Below, one piece after another: positions 34,279 through 44,200 of a stretch of DNA of 64,000 nucleotides. The stretch is from Cryomorphaceae bacterium BACL7 MAG-120322-bin74. GTDB taxonomy: Bacteria > Bacteroidota > Bacteroidia > Flavobacteriales > Schleiferiaceae. The notes below the pieces were generated by a model. That model was not told the DNA's origin, ran no database searches, and worked only from the letters and a program-made list of their open reading frames with translations. Position numbers and translations under genes: made by a program. The stretch lies in contig LICG01000002.1 of assembly GCA_001438205.1 (NCBI GenBank), forward strand, positions 1 to 64,000, given 5' to 3'. How positions within the stretch are numbered: position 1 is the stretch's first letter; the number at the start of each line of letters is the position of its first letter.

Positions 34279-35007
34279 ATGGGACGCGCATTTGAATACC
34301 GGAAAGCACGCAAAATGAAACGTTGGTCTTCTATGGCCAAAGTATTCACCCGCATCACCAAGGACATCATTATGGCCGTGAAAGAAAGCGGTCCCAGTCC
34401 TGATGCCAATAGCCGCCTCAAGGCGTTGATGCAGAATGCCCGTGATGCCAATATGCCCAAGGAGAATGTGGAACGCGCCATCAAACGTGCACACAGCAAA
34501 GACCAGGCAGACTACAAGGAAATGGTCTATGAAGGGTATGCCCCACATGGCATCGCCGTCTTGGTAGAAACCGCCACCGATAATACGACCCGCACGGTGG
34601 GTAATGTGCGCTCCTATTTTAACAAATGCAATGGCAGCTTGAGCACAAGTGGCAGCGTAGAGTTTCTGTTTGACCGCAAGTGCTTTTTTAAAATGGAGAA
34701 AGGCGCGTTGGACTTGGAGGAATTTGAGTTTGAAATGATCGACTTTGGCGTGGAAGAAATTTTTGAAGAGCAGGATGAAGAGAAGGGCATTGACCTGATC
34801 ATGATCTACGCTCCTTTTGCAGAATATGGCGCCATCACCAAAGCGCTAGAAGAAAAAAACATGGACATTCTGAACTCAGGCTTTGAGCGCATCCCTTTGG
34901 ACACCAAAACACTGAACGAAGAACAGCAAGCCGAGGTGGAAAAGCTGATTGAAAAAATCGAGGAGGACGAAGATGTCCAAGCCGTTTACCATACCATGGC
35001 AGGATGA
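34279..35007 (+). CDS. YebC/PmpR-family protein
   Basis: A 242-residue protein with the family start MGRAFEYRKARKMKRW, then AKVFTRITKDIIMAVKESGP (about 20-39), NMPKENVERAIKRA and YEGYAPHGIAVLVETATDN. It is known as a DNA-binding regulator in some bacteria, and members were more recently linked to relief of ribosome stalling at proline-rich stretches; both roles are family knowledge, not visible here. The acidic C-terminal half is typical. Its stop overlaps the S9 peptidase ATG (ATGA), so the peptidase is probably made from the same message. Confidence 0.93.
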   Translation: MGRAFEYRKARKMKRWSSMAKVFTRITKDIIMAVKESGPSPDANSRLKALMQNARDANMPKENVERAIKRAHSKDQADYKEMVYEGYAPHGIAVLVETATDNTTRTVGNVRSYFNKCNGSLSTSGSVEFLFDRKCFFKMEKGALDLEEFEFEMIDFGVEEIFEEQDEEKGIDLIMIYAPFAEYGAITKALEEKNMDILNSGFERIPLDTKTLNEEQQAEVEKLIEKIEEDEDVQAVYHTMAG

Positions 35008-37979
35008 GAAAGTTAGGGGTTCTACTGATAGCACTTTGGTCCATATCGGTGTTTGGACAATCATCTTCCGTAGAATCTTCTCAAAAACGTCCGTTGACAC
35101 ATGCGGATTATGACCAATGGGAAAGCATCAAAAGCTACGGCGTGGACGCTATGGGTGATTTGGCTTTTGCCATTGTCACGCCCCAAGAAGGAGATGGATA
35201 CCTCGGGGTATACCAATTGGCTTCGGGCCAAGAAATAGCCCGCATTCCAAGGGTGACCCGCGCAGATTGGCTTCCTAATACTGTATGCCTCCTTGTCAAG
35301 CAGGACCCTCCGGAAGCAGAAATACGCCAACTAAAACTGAAAAAAACAAAGAAAGAGGACTTGCCCCAAGCGCAGGCTTACCTGCTGACCTTTGCTTCGG
35401 GAGCGGCTACGGGCATAGCACGTATCGACACATTAGGTGCGATCAACCGGTGGGGCATTCAGGAAGGATACGATGAAAAAGAAGTCATCAAGGATGAGAT
35501 CATCCTTGAACGACCGGCCAAAGACAAGGAGAAACCAAGTGTGGACTTTCTCTCAATCCTGATGGATTATGATGTTTTAGAGGAAAATGACACCATGGAA
35601 TTTGTCATGGGCTCATTGGACATAGACACCGTCATGTCGTTCAAACGCGTTTTGGATTGGGGCTTCCCAAAACAGGAACAAAACCTGTATGCTTCTTGGT
35701 ACGTTATAACAGAGAACGAAGCAAGCAAGTTGGCGGAGCTACACTGGGGCCACCCTGAGATTGCAGAAACAGCCATGGAATTTTCGAATATTTCCTTTGC
35801 CTTCAGTGGGATTATCTACCATAAAAAGGACCGAAAGGACCAGGAATACCCCTCGATGTGGTACCGCGATGGTGCCCCCGAGGGCCGAACCCCCCAGCTC
35901 ATTGCGGAATTCAACAGCCCTGGCCTCCCCCCAGGCTATGGTCCTTATGCCGGTGGGCGTTCACATACCTACCGCGCGAATATCCAAACAGGGGCCGCTG
36001 ACTATGCTTATCCCGTCCAGGTGACCCAAACGGTCAAGGCACCCGAATGGAACGATTCTACCACTTTGCCAGAAGAGCGTGCAAAGTTGGATGTTTGGAC
36101 TTGGCATGATGACCAAATCCAACCCCTTCAGACGAAACGTAAACGCGATTTGGAGAACCCAACTCTGTGGATGACGTGGCACCCCAATGAGGGCCTTAAA
36201 TCTCTATCTACGCATGATTATCCTGAAGCAGTCATCACCAGCCATAGCACAGGAGGCTATGTCATCCGCTACACACAAGAGCCGCATGAGTACCAATACA
36301 GTTGGGATGTACAAATACCCTATGACGTAGAAGTGGTCAATGTCCATACGGGCCAAAGTGTCTTACTTGGAAAAAACTTACCCTTAGCGGGTGCCCCACA
36401 GGTCAACCCACAGGGGACGGCCATCACCTTCTACGACTTGATACAGCGTGCTTGGTTTATGCAGCCAATTGAGCAGTTGATTGCGGACAAAACCCATCCA
36501 GGCATGGGCTTTCAGTTGGGAGCTCCTGTCAGAATTCCGATTCCGCATCCCGTGTATGATCAAGAGCATGACAGCCCGTCGCATCCTAATCCCTATGGCG
36601 CGCCTGGCTGGACAAGCACGGGTTTTTTTGTGGTGTATGATGCTTTTGACATTTGGGGATATTCTCTTCAAGGCGAGCTTCGTCAGCTAACGGAAGGTGG
36701 ACGCAAAGGGGAAACGCGGTACCGAATAGTCAATCCAGAGGCGCAGCCTACGCCCTATGTTGATCAAGTGGACCAAAGTCTTATTGTTCGCATATTCCAT
36801 GAGCCTACCAAAGCCGCCGGATTGGCCGTTCTCCGCTTCAAAAGTCAATGGAACGCATATGCCGCAACGTCTGAACCTGGGGGCAACAGCCTCAGAGGCA
36901 CCATGGGAATTATGGGGAGCAATGTACTGTTTGAACCCGTGACCTGGGGCGACTTTTCAGAGCAAGGTTATAAGCTTTCCATGGGGGGCGAAAAAATGCT
37001 CTTCTTGCGTGAAAACGTAGCTATGTGCCCTAGCCTATTCGTCTATGATTACAGTCATGTAACATCATCTGCAGATTTTAACCTACTGCAACTTACCCAT
37101 CTCAACAGCCAGCAAGACGGGGTCATTTGGCCCGAAGTGCGCATGGTTACCTATCGCGCCATGAGGAAGAATTTACAGGGCTTGCTTTATACACCCGAAG
37201 GTGCGCAAGGAAAGGCGAGCTTGCCTTTGGTGGTCTATTTCTACGAAACCTATTCTGACCAATTGCACGACTATAAAACGCCTGCGCCGTCCGCCTCCAC
37301 AGTCAATATTTCATGGTTCTGTAGCAATGGGTATGCAGTCTTTATTCCAGACATCGTCTACCGTGATGGGCATCCTGGCCAGAGCGCGCTCGAGTGCATT
37401 AACAAGGGCGTCGCCGCTGCGCTGAAAGCTGATTTACGCTTGGATGAAAAGCGCATGGGCTTGCAGGGGCAAAGCTGGGGCGGATATCAAACGGCCTACC
37501 TCGTCACCCAAACCGACCGCTATGTCTGTGGCATGGCCGGGGCACCCGTGAGCAATATGTTCTCAGCCTATGGGGGTATTCGCTACGGCAGCGGTATGTC
37601 GCGCCAGTTTCAGTACGAGAAAACCCAATCACGCATTGGCGCCACCCCTTGGGAAAAGGAAAAACTTTATCGCGAAAATTCGCCCGTTTTCTTTGCGGAC
37701 AAGGTGGAAACCCCCTTGCTTATTATGCACAATGACAGTGACGGGGCCGTCCCCTATACCCAAGGTATTGAATACTTCATGGCGCTCAAACGCTTGCAAA
37801 AACCTGTCTGGATGTTGGTGTACAACGAGGAGGAACACAACTTGGTGCGTCGGGCCAATCGAAAAGACCTTTCGCAGCGCATGGGGGAATTCTTTGACCA
37901 TTACCTCAAAGGAGCCACCCAGCCCGATTGGATGGCACAGGGTCGTCCCATCACGGAAAAGCCCGTCAATGCAAAATGA
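35004..37979 (+). CDS. S9-family (prolyl oligopeptidase-like) serine peptidase, exported
   Basis: A 991-residue protein with a signal peptide (about 1-19, MRKLGVLLIALWSISVFGQ). A long N-terminal beta-propeller-like region is followed by an alpha/beta-hydrolase domain from about residue 715 (YTPEGAQGKASLPLVVYFYE). The catalytic triad is recognisable: Ser in GLQGQSWGGYQTAY (about 823), Asp in HNDSDGAVPYTQG (about 913) and His in EEEHNLVRRANRKD (about 945). Enzymes of this group cut oligopeptides in the periplasm or at the surface, dipeptidyl-peptidase-like ones from the N-terminus. There is no type IX tail. It is translationally coupled to the YebC-family gene, an adjacency without obvious functional link. 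Confidence 0.9.
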   Translation: MRKLGVLLIALWSISVFGQSSSVESSQKRPLTHADYDQWESIKSYGVDAMGDLAFAIVTPQEGDGYLGVYQLASGQEIARIPRVTRADWLPNTVCLLVKQDPPEAEIRQLKLKKTKKEDLPQAQAYLLTFASGAATGIARIDTLGAINRWGIQEGYDEKEVIKDEIILERPAKDKEKPSVDFLSILMDYDVLEENDTMEFVMGSLDIDTVMSFKRVLDWGFPKQEQNLYASWYVITENEASKLAELHWGHPEIAETAMEFSNISFAFSGIIYHKKDRKDQEYPSMWYRDGAPEGRTPQLIAEFNSPGLPPGYGPYAGGRSHTYRANIQTGAADYAYPVQVTQTVKAPEWNDSTTLPEERAKLDVWTWHDDQIQPLQTKRKRDLENPTLWMTWHPNEGLKSLSTHDYPEAVITSHSTGGYVIRYTQEPHEYQYSWDVQIPYDVEVVNVHTGQSVLLGKNLPLAGAPQVNPQGTAITFYDLIQRAWFMQPIEQLIADKTHPGMGFQLGAPVRIPIPHPVYDQEHDSPSHPNPYGAPGWTSTGFFVVYDAFDIWGYSLQGELRQLTEGGRKGETRYRIVNPEAQPTPYVDQVDQSLIVRIFHEPTKAAGLAVLRFKSQWNAYAATSEPGGNSLRGTMGIMGSNVLFEPVTWGDFSEQGYKLSMGGEKMLFLRENVAMCPSLFVYDYSHVTSSADFNLLQLTHLNSQQDGVIWPEVRMVTYRAMRKNLQGLLYTPEGAQGKASLPLVVYFYETYSDQLHDYKTPAPSASTVNISWFCSNGYAVFIPDIVYRDGHPGQSALECINKGVAAALKADLRLDEKRMGLQGQSWGGYQTAYLVTQTDRYVCGMAGAPVSNMFSAYGGIRYGSGMSRQFQYEKTQSRIGATPWEKEKLYRENSPVFFADKVETPLLIMHNDSDGAVPYTQGIEYFMALKRLQKPVWMLVYNEEEHNLVRRANRKDLSQRMGEFFDHYLKGATQPDWMAQGRPITEKPVNAK

Positions 37980-38054
37980 GCTTTTGCTCGTGACTTCCGT
38001 CACATTCTGCTCAAAATACCCGCACGAAATTTGTGCTACTTAAAAACAACGAAG

Positions 38055-38333
38055 ATGACTATCAACGAAGCCATTAATCACTCCGACGCTACCATCGTAG
38101 ACGTCCGTACCGAAGGAGAATTTGCGGGAGGCAATGTCCCCGGATCTCTGAATATCCCTTTGAATACCGTCCCAGACCATGTGGAAGAATTCAAAACCAT
38201 GTCCCAGCCCATCGTTTTATGCTGCATGTCTGGAAACCGCAGTGGACAAGCCTTGATGTTTCTTCAAGCCCAGGGCGTAGAAGGTCTCTATAACGGAGGT
38301 GGCTACAGCGAGGTGCTCATTCATAAAATGTAA
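38055..38333 (+). CDS. Single-domain rhodanese
   Basis: A 92-residue cytoplasmic rhodanese starting MTINEAINHSDATIVDVRTE. The active loop is CCMSGNRSG, with Cys57 as the persulfide-forming residue. Such proteins carry sulfane sulfur to acceptors such as cyanide, thioredoxin or thiolation systems. A longer frame from 38031 lacks an ATG and is not needed. The gene ends 3 bases before a second rhodanese gene (ATG at 38337), which is followed 3 bases later by thioredoxin, making a compact thiol/sulfane-sulfur operon. Confidence 0.92.
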   Translation: MTINEAINHSDATIVDVRTEGEFAGGNVPGSLNIPLNTVPDHVEEFKTMSQPIVLCCMSGNRSGQALMFLQAQGVEGLYNGGGYSEVLIHKM

Positions 38334-38336
38334 TTG

Positions 38337-39059
38337 ATGGGTTTATTTTCAGCATTATTCGGACCTAAACAGGATCCGAAAGCTTGGGTGGCGCGCGGCG
38401 CCAAAATAGTGGACGTGCGCACAGCAGGTGAATTTTCCAATGGTCATGCCCCTAAAGCGATCAATGCCCCGCTCGATACATTGGCTACATTGCCTAAGAA
38501 AATCAAAGACAAAGACACAGAAATCGTGGTGTGTTGTGCGAGCGGTATGCGCTCTGCTGCTGCCAAACAAAACTTAGAAAAAATGGGATATACACGGGTA
38601 TTAAATGCAGGACCTTGGACCAAGCTTCGCGCTGTCGTGGGACTAGCCTTCCTTTCGCTCACTTTTGCCACCACTACGGCCTGCGGTCAATCCAATGAAC
38701 CCGTTTCGGCCCCTGTCTCTGCCACGACAGTTCAGCCTGAAAATTTAGATGTACCCGTTTTCCAGGTGGCCTTTGAAGGTCATGCTTTGGTTGATGTGCG
38801 TACGGATGCAGAAGTTGCGCAGGGCTTTATTCCAGGCGCATCGCATATAGACTTTTATTCAGAAGACTTCATGGCGCAAGTTGAAGCCCAATATGGCCAA
38901 GACAAGGAGCAGCCTGTCTATCTGTATTGCCGATCAGGCGGCCGGAGCGGCAAGGCGTTGAGCCAATTAAAGAGCGCTGGCTTCACGAATGTGCACCACT
39001 TAGTTGGCGGCTTTAATGCCTGGCAGTCAGCAGAAGGCACCGCTATAGCCAAGCCCTGA
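38337..39059 (+). CDS. Double rhodanese split by a membrane segment
   Basis: A 240-residue protein. Rhodanese domain 1 covers about 15-96 (AKIVDVRTAGEFSNGHAP, active loop CASGMRS with Cys67). A hydrophobic segment at about 98-115 (LRAVVGLAFLSLTFATTTAC) ends in a lipobox-like TTAC-GQ. A Ser/Pro/Val/Thr linker leads to rhodanese domain 2, about 140-235 (HALVDVRTDAEVAQGF, active loop CRSGGRSG with Cys198). There is no Met at the segment, so the two halves form one reading frame rather than two genes. The predicted topology puts one catalytic domain in the cytoplasm and one in the periplasm. If the lipobox were cut, the second half would become a lipoprotein. Thioredoxin follows after 3 bases. 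Confidence 0.85.
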   Translation: MGLFSALFGPKQDPKAWVARGAKIVDVRTAGEFSNGHAPKAINAPLDTLATLPKKIKDKDTEIVVCCASGMRSAAAKQNLEKMGYTRVLNAGPWTKLRAVVGLAFLSLTFATTTACGQSNEPVSAPVSATTVQPENLDVPVFQVAFEGHALVDVRTDAEVAQGFIPGASHIDFYSEDFMAQVEAQYGQDKEQPVYLYCRSGGRSGKALSQLKSAGFTNVHHLVGGFNAWQSAEGTAIAKP

Positions 39060-39062
39060 CGC

Positions 39063-39374
39063 ATGATAGAAACCACAAAGTTTGGTGCATTGGTTTCAGG
39101 TGAACAACCTGTACTCGTAGACTTTTTTGCGACTTGGTGCGGACCCTGCAAAGCATTGGCCCCCATCTTGGTGGACGTGGCAAAACAACTTGATGGCGCC
39201 GTTCGCGTGGTCAAAATGGATGTTGACCAAAATCCGGCTATTGCGCAAAACTATCAGGTGCAAGGGGTTCCGACCTTGGTACTCTTCTCAAAAGGAAAAA
39301 TTGCCTGGAGACAGTCGGGCGTGCTAACAGCGACGGCCATCGTGCAACATGTGAGAAATCACTTGTCTACCTGA
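39063..39374 (+). CDS. Thioredoxin
   Basis: A 103-residue thioredoxin without a signal peptide, so cytoplasmic. The redox motif is ATWCGPCK (Cys26 and Cys29), with the cis-Pro in QGVPTLVLFSKG. It should reduce disulfides or take up persulfide sulfur from rhodaneses; the two rhodanese genes directly upstream make the latter attractive. Its 3' end overlaps the convergent SPOR-like gene by 16 bases. Confidence 0.95.
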   Translation: MIETTKFGALVSGEQPVLVDFFATWCGPCKALAPILVDVAKQLDGAVRVVKMDVDQNPAIAQNYQVQGVPTLVLFSKGKIAWRQSGVLTATAIVQHVRNHLST

Positions 39375-39802
39375 ACATCTGGCGCGCGCACCACAAAGGC
39401 TTGTGGGAAGCTTCTTCGCCAAATTTTGAGTTCGTGCTCTGCGGCAAGACGAATAGGGTAGAGCCCCACAGAGACTTTAAAATTGGGCTCGTCAAAATGA
39501 AGAAGCACCGCAGCATTTCCCAAGGAATCTTGTAGCCGTCCATACCATTGGGTCGCTTCCGATCTTTTGCCACTAAAAACTTGAATGGTATAGCGTTCCA
39601 TGTCCATGGAACGTCCCTGTACAACCCCTGCAGCAAGGGTAGTCCTATATTTGCTCCATGCAGAATCTATCACAGAACCAGAGAGGAGAACAATCGAATC
39701 TTGCGTCTGCGCTTCACTCCACACAACAGAAAGTGGTTTGTCCCATGTTAGGGAGAGCAAAGGGAGGGCAAGGACGCCACAAAAAAGGGTAAGTGCCTTC
39801 AT
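39359..39802 (-). CDS. Exported SPOR-like domain protein
   Basis: A 147-residue protein with a signal peptide (about 1-17, MKALTLFCGVLALPLLS). The second half resembles a SPOR peptidoglycan-binding domain: MERYTIQVFSGKRSEATQWY (about 68-87), then VLLHFDEPNFKVSVGLYPIR and a final strand FVVRAP. SPOR domains bind denuded glycan strands at division sites. It is monocistronic, convergent with thioredoxin (16-base overlap) and divergent from the respiratory operon. Confidence 0.75.
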   Translation of the reverse strand: MKALTLFCGVLALPLLSLTWDKPLSVVWSEAQTQDSIVLLSGSVIDSAWSKYRTTLAAGVVQGRSMDMERYTIQVFSGKRSEATQWYGRLQDSLGNAAVLLHFDEPNFKVSVGLYPIRLAAEHELKIWRRSFPQAFVVRAPDVQVDK

Positions 39803-39904
39803 GCCACAAAGGTCTATAATTCCTGCGAGTTTCTGCTTATTTAGACCGATTTTAAATTATGAATAACCTTATAGGAAAGCTTAATACGTCAAAGCGCTGT
39901 GTCG

Positions 39905-39912
39905 TATTTTTG
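39905..39912 (+). promoter_or_regulatory. -7 promoter element of the act-cox respiratory operon
   Basis: TATTTTTG matches TAnnTTTG and ends 20 bases before the actA ATG at 39933, giving an expected leader of about 15 bases. No clear -33 element is seen in the AT-rich stretch upstream. Confidence 0.5.
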
Positions 39913-39932
39913 TCGCGCCTTAATGGGCTCCT

Positions 39933-41240
39933 ATGAACCGCAGTAAACCGCCTTTTCGCATGCGCTTCTTCGCAACAAAATTATTCCGCGTACTGACTAT
40001 CGCATTGATGGTTAGCGCCTTAACCAATCCGCTACAGGCGGATGTGGACGCCGAGCTCGGCAAAAAACTCTTCAAAGCCAACTGTGCCTCCTGCCACAAA
40101 TTGGACAAGAAATTGGTCGGCCCTGCGCTTGCAGGGGTGACAGATCGACATTCAGAGGCCTGGTTGCTCTCTTGGGTTCGCAATAACGCAGCGCTTCGTG
40201 CAAGTGGAGATGCAGAGGCAAATGCGATTTTTGAGGAGTATGGTGGTTCCGTTATGGCGGCCTTCGAAAACTTATCTGATGATGACATCAAGAGCATCTT
40301 GGCATACACCCAAACGCCGCCTGCAGCACCTGCTTCAGGTAACTTGGATGTTGTGCCCGCGCCTGCGGCAGAGGTGAAGACGGACAACACCACCTTGTTG
40401 GTCATTCTCGGGACCTTCTTAGTCCTCTTTATTTTCTTATTGTTGCGCATTCGCAATACTTTGAAAGAAGTGAATGGCGATGTAGGGACGACGGTGGTGC
40501 AAGACGCGAATGCCTTAACACGCTGGTTGATGGGCAACAAGCGCTTTATGACGGGCTTCACTGTCGTGGTGACCGTTGCCTTCTTGTATCAACTTTTCTG
40601 GTACCTCATGGGAATTGGCGTTGAGCAGAATTATCAGCCTGTTCAACCTATTGCTTTCTCGCACAAAATTCACGCCGGCGACAACCAAGTGGATTGTAAT
40701 TATTGCCACAGCAGTGCACGTTCATCCAAGACATCGGGTATCCCCTCTACCAATGTGTGTATGAACTGCCACATGTACATTGACGGTTCAGAAATTGTCA
40801 ATGAAGCGGGGCAACTCAAATATGCAGGGGAGGGTTCTCCAGAAATTGCGAAGATTTATGCCGCGATTGGCTGGGATGCAGACAACCGAACCTATATCGA
40901 AGACTACGAGCAAATGCCTGTTAAATGGATTCGCTTGCATAACCTACCGGACTTAGCCTACTTCAACCACGCTCAACACGTGACTGCAGGCCAGGTACAA
41001 TGTCAAACATGCCATGGCCCCGTGGAAGAAATGGACGTGATGTACCAATACTCCGAATTGACGATGGGTTGGTGTATCAATTGTCACCGCGAGACAGAAG
41101 TCAAGACGGCAAATGGGTACTATGCTGAATCAGAGGAGGGTACTCAGACAATCAACGAGCGCCTCGCAGAGAAGTTTCATGATGATAAGATCACGGTTGA
41201 AAAAATCGGCGGTCTTGAATGCGGCAAGTGCCACTATTAA
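39933..41240 (+). CDS. actA: Alternative complex III multiheme cytochrome c subunit ActA with extra N-terminal cytochrome domain
   Basis: A 435-residue membrane-bound cytochrome with six CXXCH heme sites. The first, CASCH (51-55), lies in a separate class I-like cytochrome c domain after a signal anchor (about 13-36), with a possible Met ligand in GGSVMAAFENLSDDD. Two membrane helices follow (about 150-172, TTLLVILGTFLVLFIFLLL, and 208-230). Then come five sites typical of ActA: CNYCH (about 255), CMNCH (276), CQTCH (357), CINCH (381) and CGKCH (430). ActA carries electrons from the quinol site outward. The extra N-terminal heme domain makes it a six-heme form. It is the first gene of the operon, 9 bases before actB. 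Confidence 0.93.
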   Translation: MNRSKPPFRMRFFATKLFRVLTIALMVSALTNPLQADVDAELGKKLFKANCASCHKLDKKLVGPALAGVTDRHSEAWLLSWVRNNAALRASGDAEANAIFEEYGGSVMAAFENLSDDDIKSILAYTQTPPAAPASGNLDVVPAPAAEVKTDNTTLLVILGTFLVLFIFLLLRIRNTLKEVNGDVGTTVVQDANALTRWLMGNKRFMTGFTVVVTVAFLYQLFWYLMGIGVEQNYQPVQPIAFSHKIHAGDNQVDCNYCHSSARSSKTSGIPSTNVCMNCHMYIDGSEIVNEAGQLKYAGEGSPEIAKIYAAIGWDADNRTYIEDYEQMPVKWIRLHNLPDLAYFNHAQHVTAGQVQCQTCHGPVEEMDVMYQYSELTMGWCINCHRETEVKTANGYYAESEEGTQTINERLAEKFHDDKITVEKIGGLECGKCHY

Positions 41241-41249
41241 AACAAGCAA

Positions 41250-44200
41250 ATGGCAACGGATAAAGTCTATTGGAAAGGGTTTGATGAGCTGGCGAACACA
41301 GAAGTTTCCCAGCGATTGGCTCAAAATGAATTTGCCGGGGAAATCCCCGTGGAACAATTCCTTGGCGACGAGAAATTGATGGGCTCGGCCCAAACATCAC
41401 GTCGTGACTTCTTAAAATACTTAGGCTTTTCAACAGCCGCTGCAACACTTGCAGCATGTGAAGCGCCTATCGTAGAGAGCATACCGTATGTCGTAAAGCC
41501 AGATAGCCTGACGCCAGGCATGCCCACCTACTATGCCACAGCGTATGCTGATGGACAAGATTTCGCTTCTGTTTTGGTAAAGACTCGCGAAGGTCGCCCT
41601 ATCAAAATTGAACCAGGTGATGCGGGCCGCTTTAACCGTGGAACCAATGGCCGTGCGCAAGCAAGCGTCCTTTCGTTATACGATTCAGCACGTCTTCGCC
41701 AGCCGGTAAAGGCAGGAGCTGAAACGAACTGGGAAACGATTCAGGCAGACTTACAGCAGGCAGTAGCGTCTTCTGTAGCGGAAGGCAAGCAATTTGTGCT
41801 TATCACGGGTAGTGTTTTCAGCCCCTCATTCAAGTCCGTTATTTCTGCCCTTCGCCAGAATTACAACAATTTTGTTCACGTCGAAGTGGACGCTGTATCC
41901 TCTTCCGAGGTCCTTGACGTGTGGGAAGCATTGACAGGCGTTCGTGCTTTGCCATCCTATGCGCTCAGTAATGCAGATTTAGTCGTCTCTTTTGGCGAGG
42001 ATTTCTTGTCGGGATCCACGGCTCAACAACTTTCCAAGGCATTTGCGGATCGCCGCAAGCCGGGTAAAGGAATGTTGCGTCATATCCAGGTTGAGTCCAA
42101 TATGAGCCTTAGCGGGGCCAATGCGGACAAGCGCATAAAAATCAAGCCTTCTCAAGTGGGCAGCGCTTTGGCTTATGTGTACAATCAGGTTTCTGGTAAC
42201 AATGTAACCGTTGGGAATCTTTCAGAGGACGTAAAAGGTTTGTTGAAGGGTATCTCAGCTGAGTTGTCTTCGGCAAAAGGTCGCTCTATTGTCATGGTAG
42301 GCGGTAATTCTGGGGCTAATGCACATTTATGTGCTGCTATCAATTCGGCATTAGGAAACATTGGCAGCACTTTACGCCCTGACCTTCCCGTCTTTATCTG
42401 TTCTGGCAATGACAATGTCATGGCCAATGCAATGGCGGATATGGCAGAAGGTTCGGTAGGTGCGCTAGTACTCGTCGGCGTAAACCCCGCCTACAACCGT
42501 GTTGGTTTTGCGGAAGCTTTAGGTAAAGTAGCTTACAGCCTAAGCTTGTGCGACCGCCTAGATGAAACCGCTAGCCTGACCAGTGCAGCTGCCCCTATTC
42601 CGCACTATTTGGAGGCTTGGGCTGATTTTACACCTACTATCTCAGAACTAGCCCTAGCGCAACCTACCATTCGTCCTTTGTTTAACAGCAAATCCGCTTT
42701 GGAAGTGTTGGGTGCGTTGACAGGAAATACACAATCCTCCAAAGATTGGATAAAAGGCACCGTAGCTGGATTTGGGCTTTCATGGTCTCAAACCTTGCAT
42801 GACGGCGGTGCATCGCTCAGCAATAACGTTTCTATTAGCTTGTCTGAGACAAGTGCAAAAGCTTTGGCTGGCGCAGGGGAAGCAGCTAGCGTTGCCGCGG
42901 AGGTTGTAGAAGGCGATTTTGAATTGGCACTTTATCAGAAGACGGTAGGTGCTGGTTCCCAGTCCAACAACCCTTGGTTGCATGAATTACCCGACCCAAT
43001 TACCCGTGCGGCATGGGACAACTACATTACCATCAGCGCAAAGGACGCCTTGGCGATCGGGATTGTTAACGAAACCCAATCCAATGGCGCTTTAAACGGC
43101 AGTCTTGTGACGCTAAAGGCGGGCAATCTCATCTTGCAAAATGTTCCTGCCCTGATCCAACCAGGTCAAGCACAAGGCACAATTGGCTTAGCTGTAGGTT
43201 ACGGACGCAGCGCATCAGGTCGTGTGTCTGATGGTCTCGGTGTAAATGCCTATGCATTAAACCTTCACCAAGGCTTCGGGGCCATCCGTATTGAAGTTGA
43301 GGCGGGTGAGCATGAGTTTGCGTCCACGCAATTAGGCAATACGATGATGGGCCGTAAGATTGTGAATGAGGTTACTTTGGCGGATTTCATGACAGATCCT
43401 TCTGGCGCTTCATGGAATGAAAAGCCCACCTACCACACGTTGGATGGCATAAAGACAGCGGATGAGTCTAACCTATGGACCAACCATGACCATGAATCAA
43501 TGCACATGTGGAACATGAGCATTGACCTTAATAGCTGTACTGGATGTGGTGCATGTGTGATTGCTTGCCACATGGAGAACAACGTTCCCGTAGTAGGTAA
43601 AGCAGAGATTCGCAACTTCCGTGATATGCATTGGTTGCGCATTGACCGTTACTATTCTACGGATATGACGGAAGCGCGTGCCGAAGAAGAAAATATTGGT
43701 GCGATTGGCAAGTATGCTGCGATGGAAGTCCCAGGCGAAAGCCCAGAAGTGGTATTCCAACCCGTCATGTGTCAGCACTGTAACCACGCGCCATGTGAAA
43801 CGGTTTGCCCAGTAGGGGCGACCGTGCATTCACGCGAAGGCCTAAACCATATGGCGTATAACCGTTGTATCGGTACACGTTATTGTGCGAACAACTGTCC
43901 GTATAAGGTGCGTCGTTTTAACTGGTTCAATTACCAGAAGAATGAGCGCTTTACCGATGTCAACCCCGCCCAAGATGACTACGGTCGCATGGTACTCAAT
44001 CCTGACGTGACGGTACGTTCACGCGGTGTGATGGAAAAATGCACCATGTGTATACAGCGTATTCAATACGGCAAACTTGAAGCGAAGAAAGCAGGTCAGC
44101 CTGTGGCGGATGGGGCTTTCACAACCGCATGTGCTCAAGCATGTGATACGGGTGCTATCACCTTCGGTGACGTCAATACTTCTGGTAGTGCCGTCCAAGT

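Noticed and set aside
37980-38054. Small hairpin gtgac/gtcac (37990-38003) after the S9 peptidase as a terminator
   Set aside because: The stem is only 5 bp and no T-run follows.
39594-39613. Inverted repeat cgttccatg tc catggaacg in the SPOR-like gene
   Set aside because: The 2-base loop and position deep inside coding sequence make it most likely a chance result of codon use.
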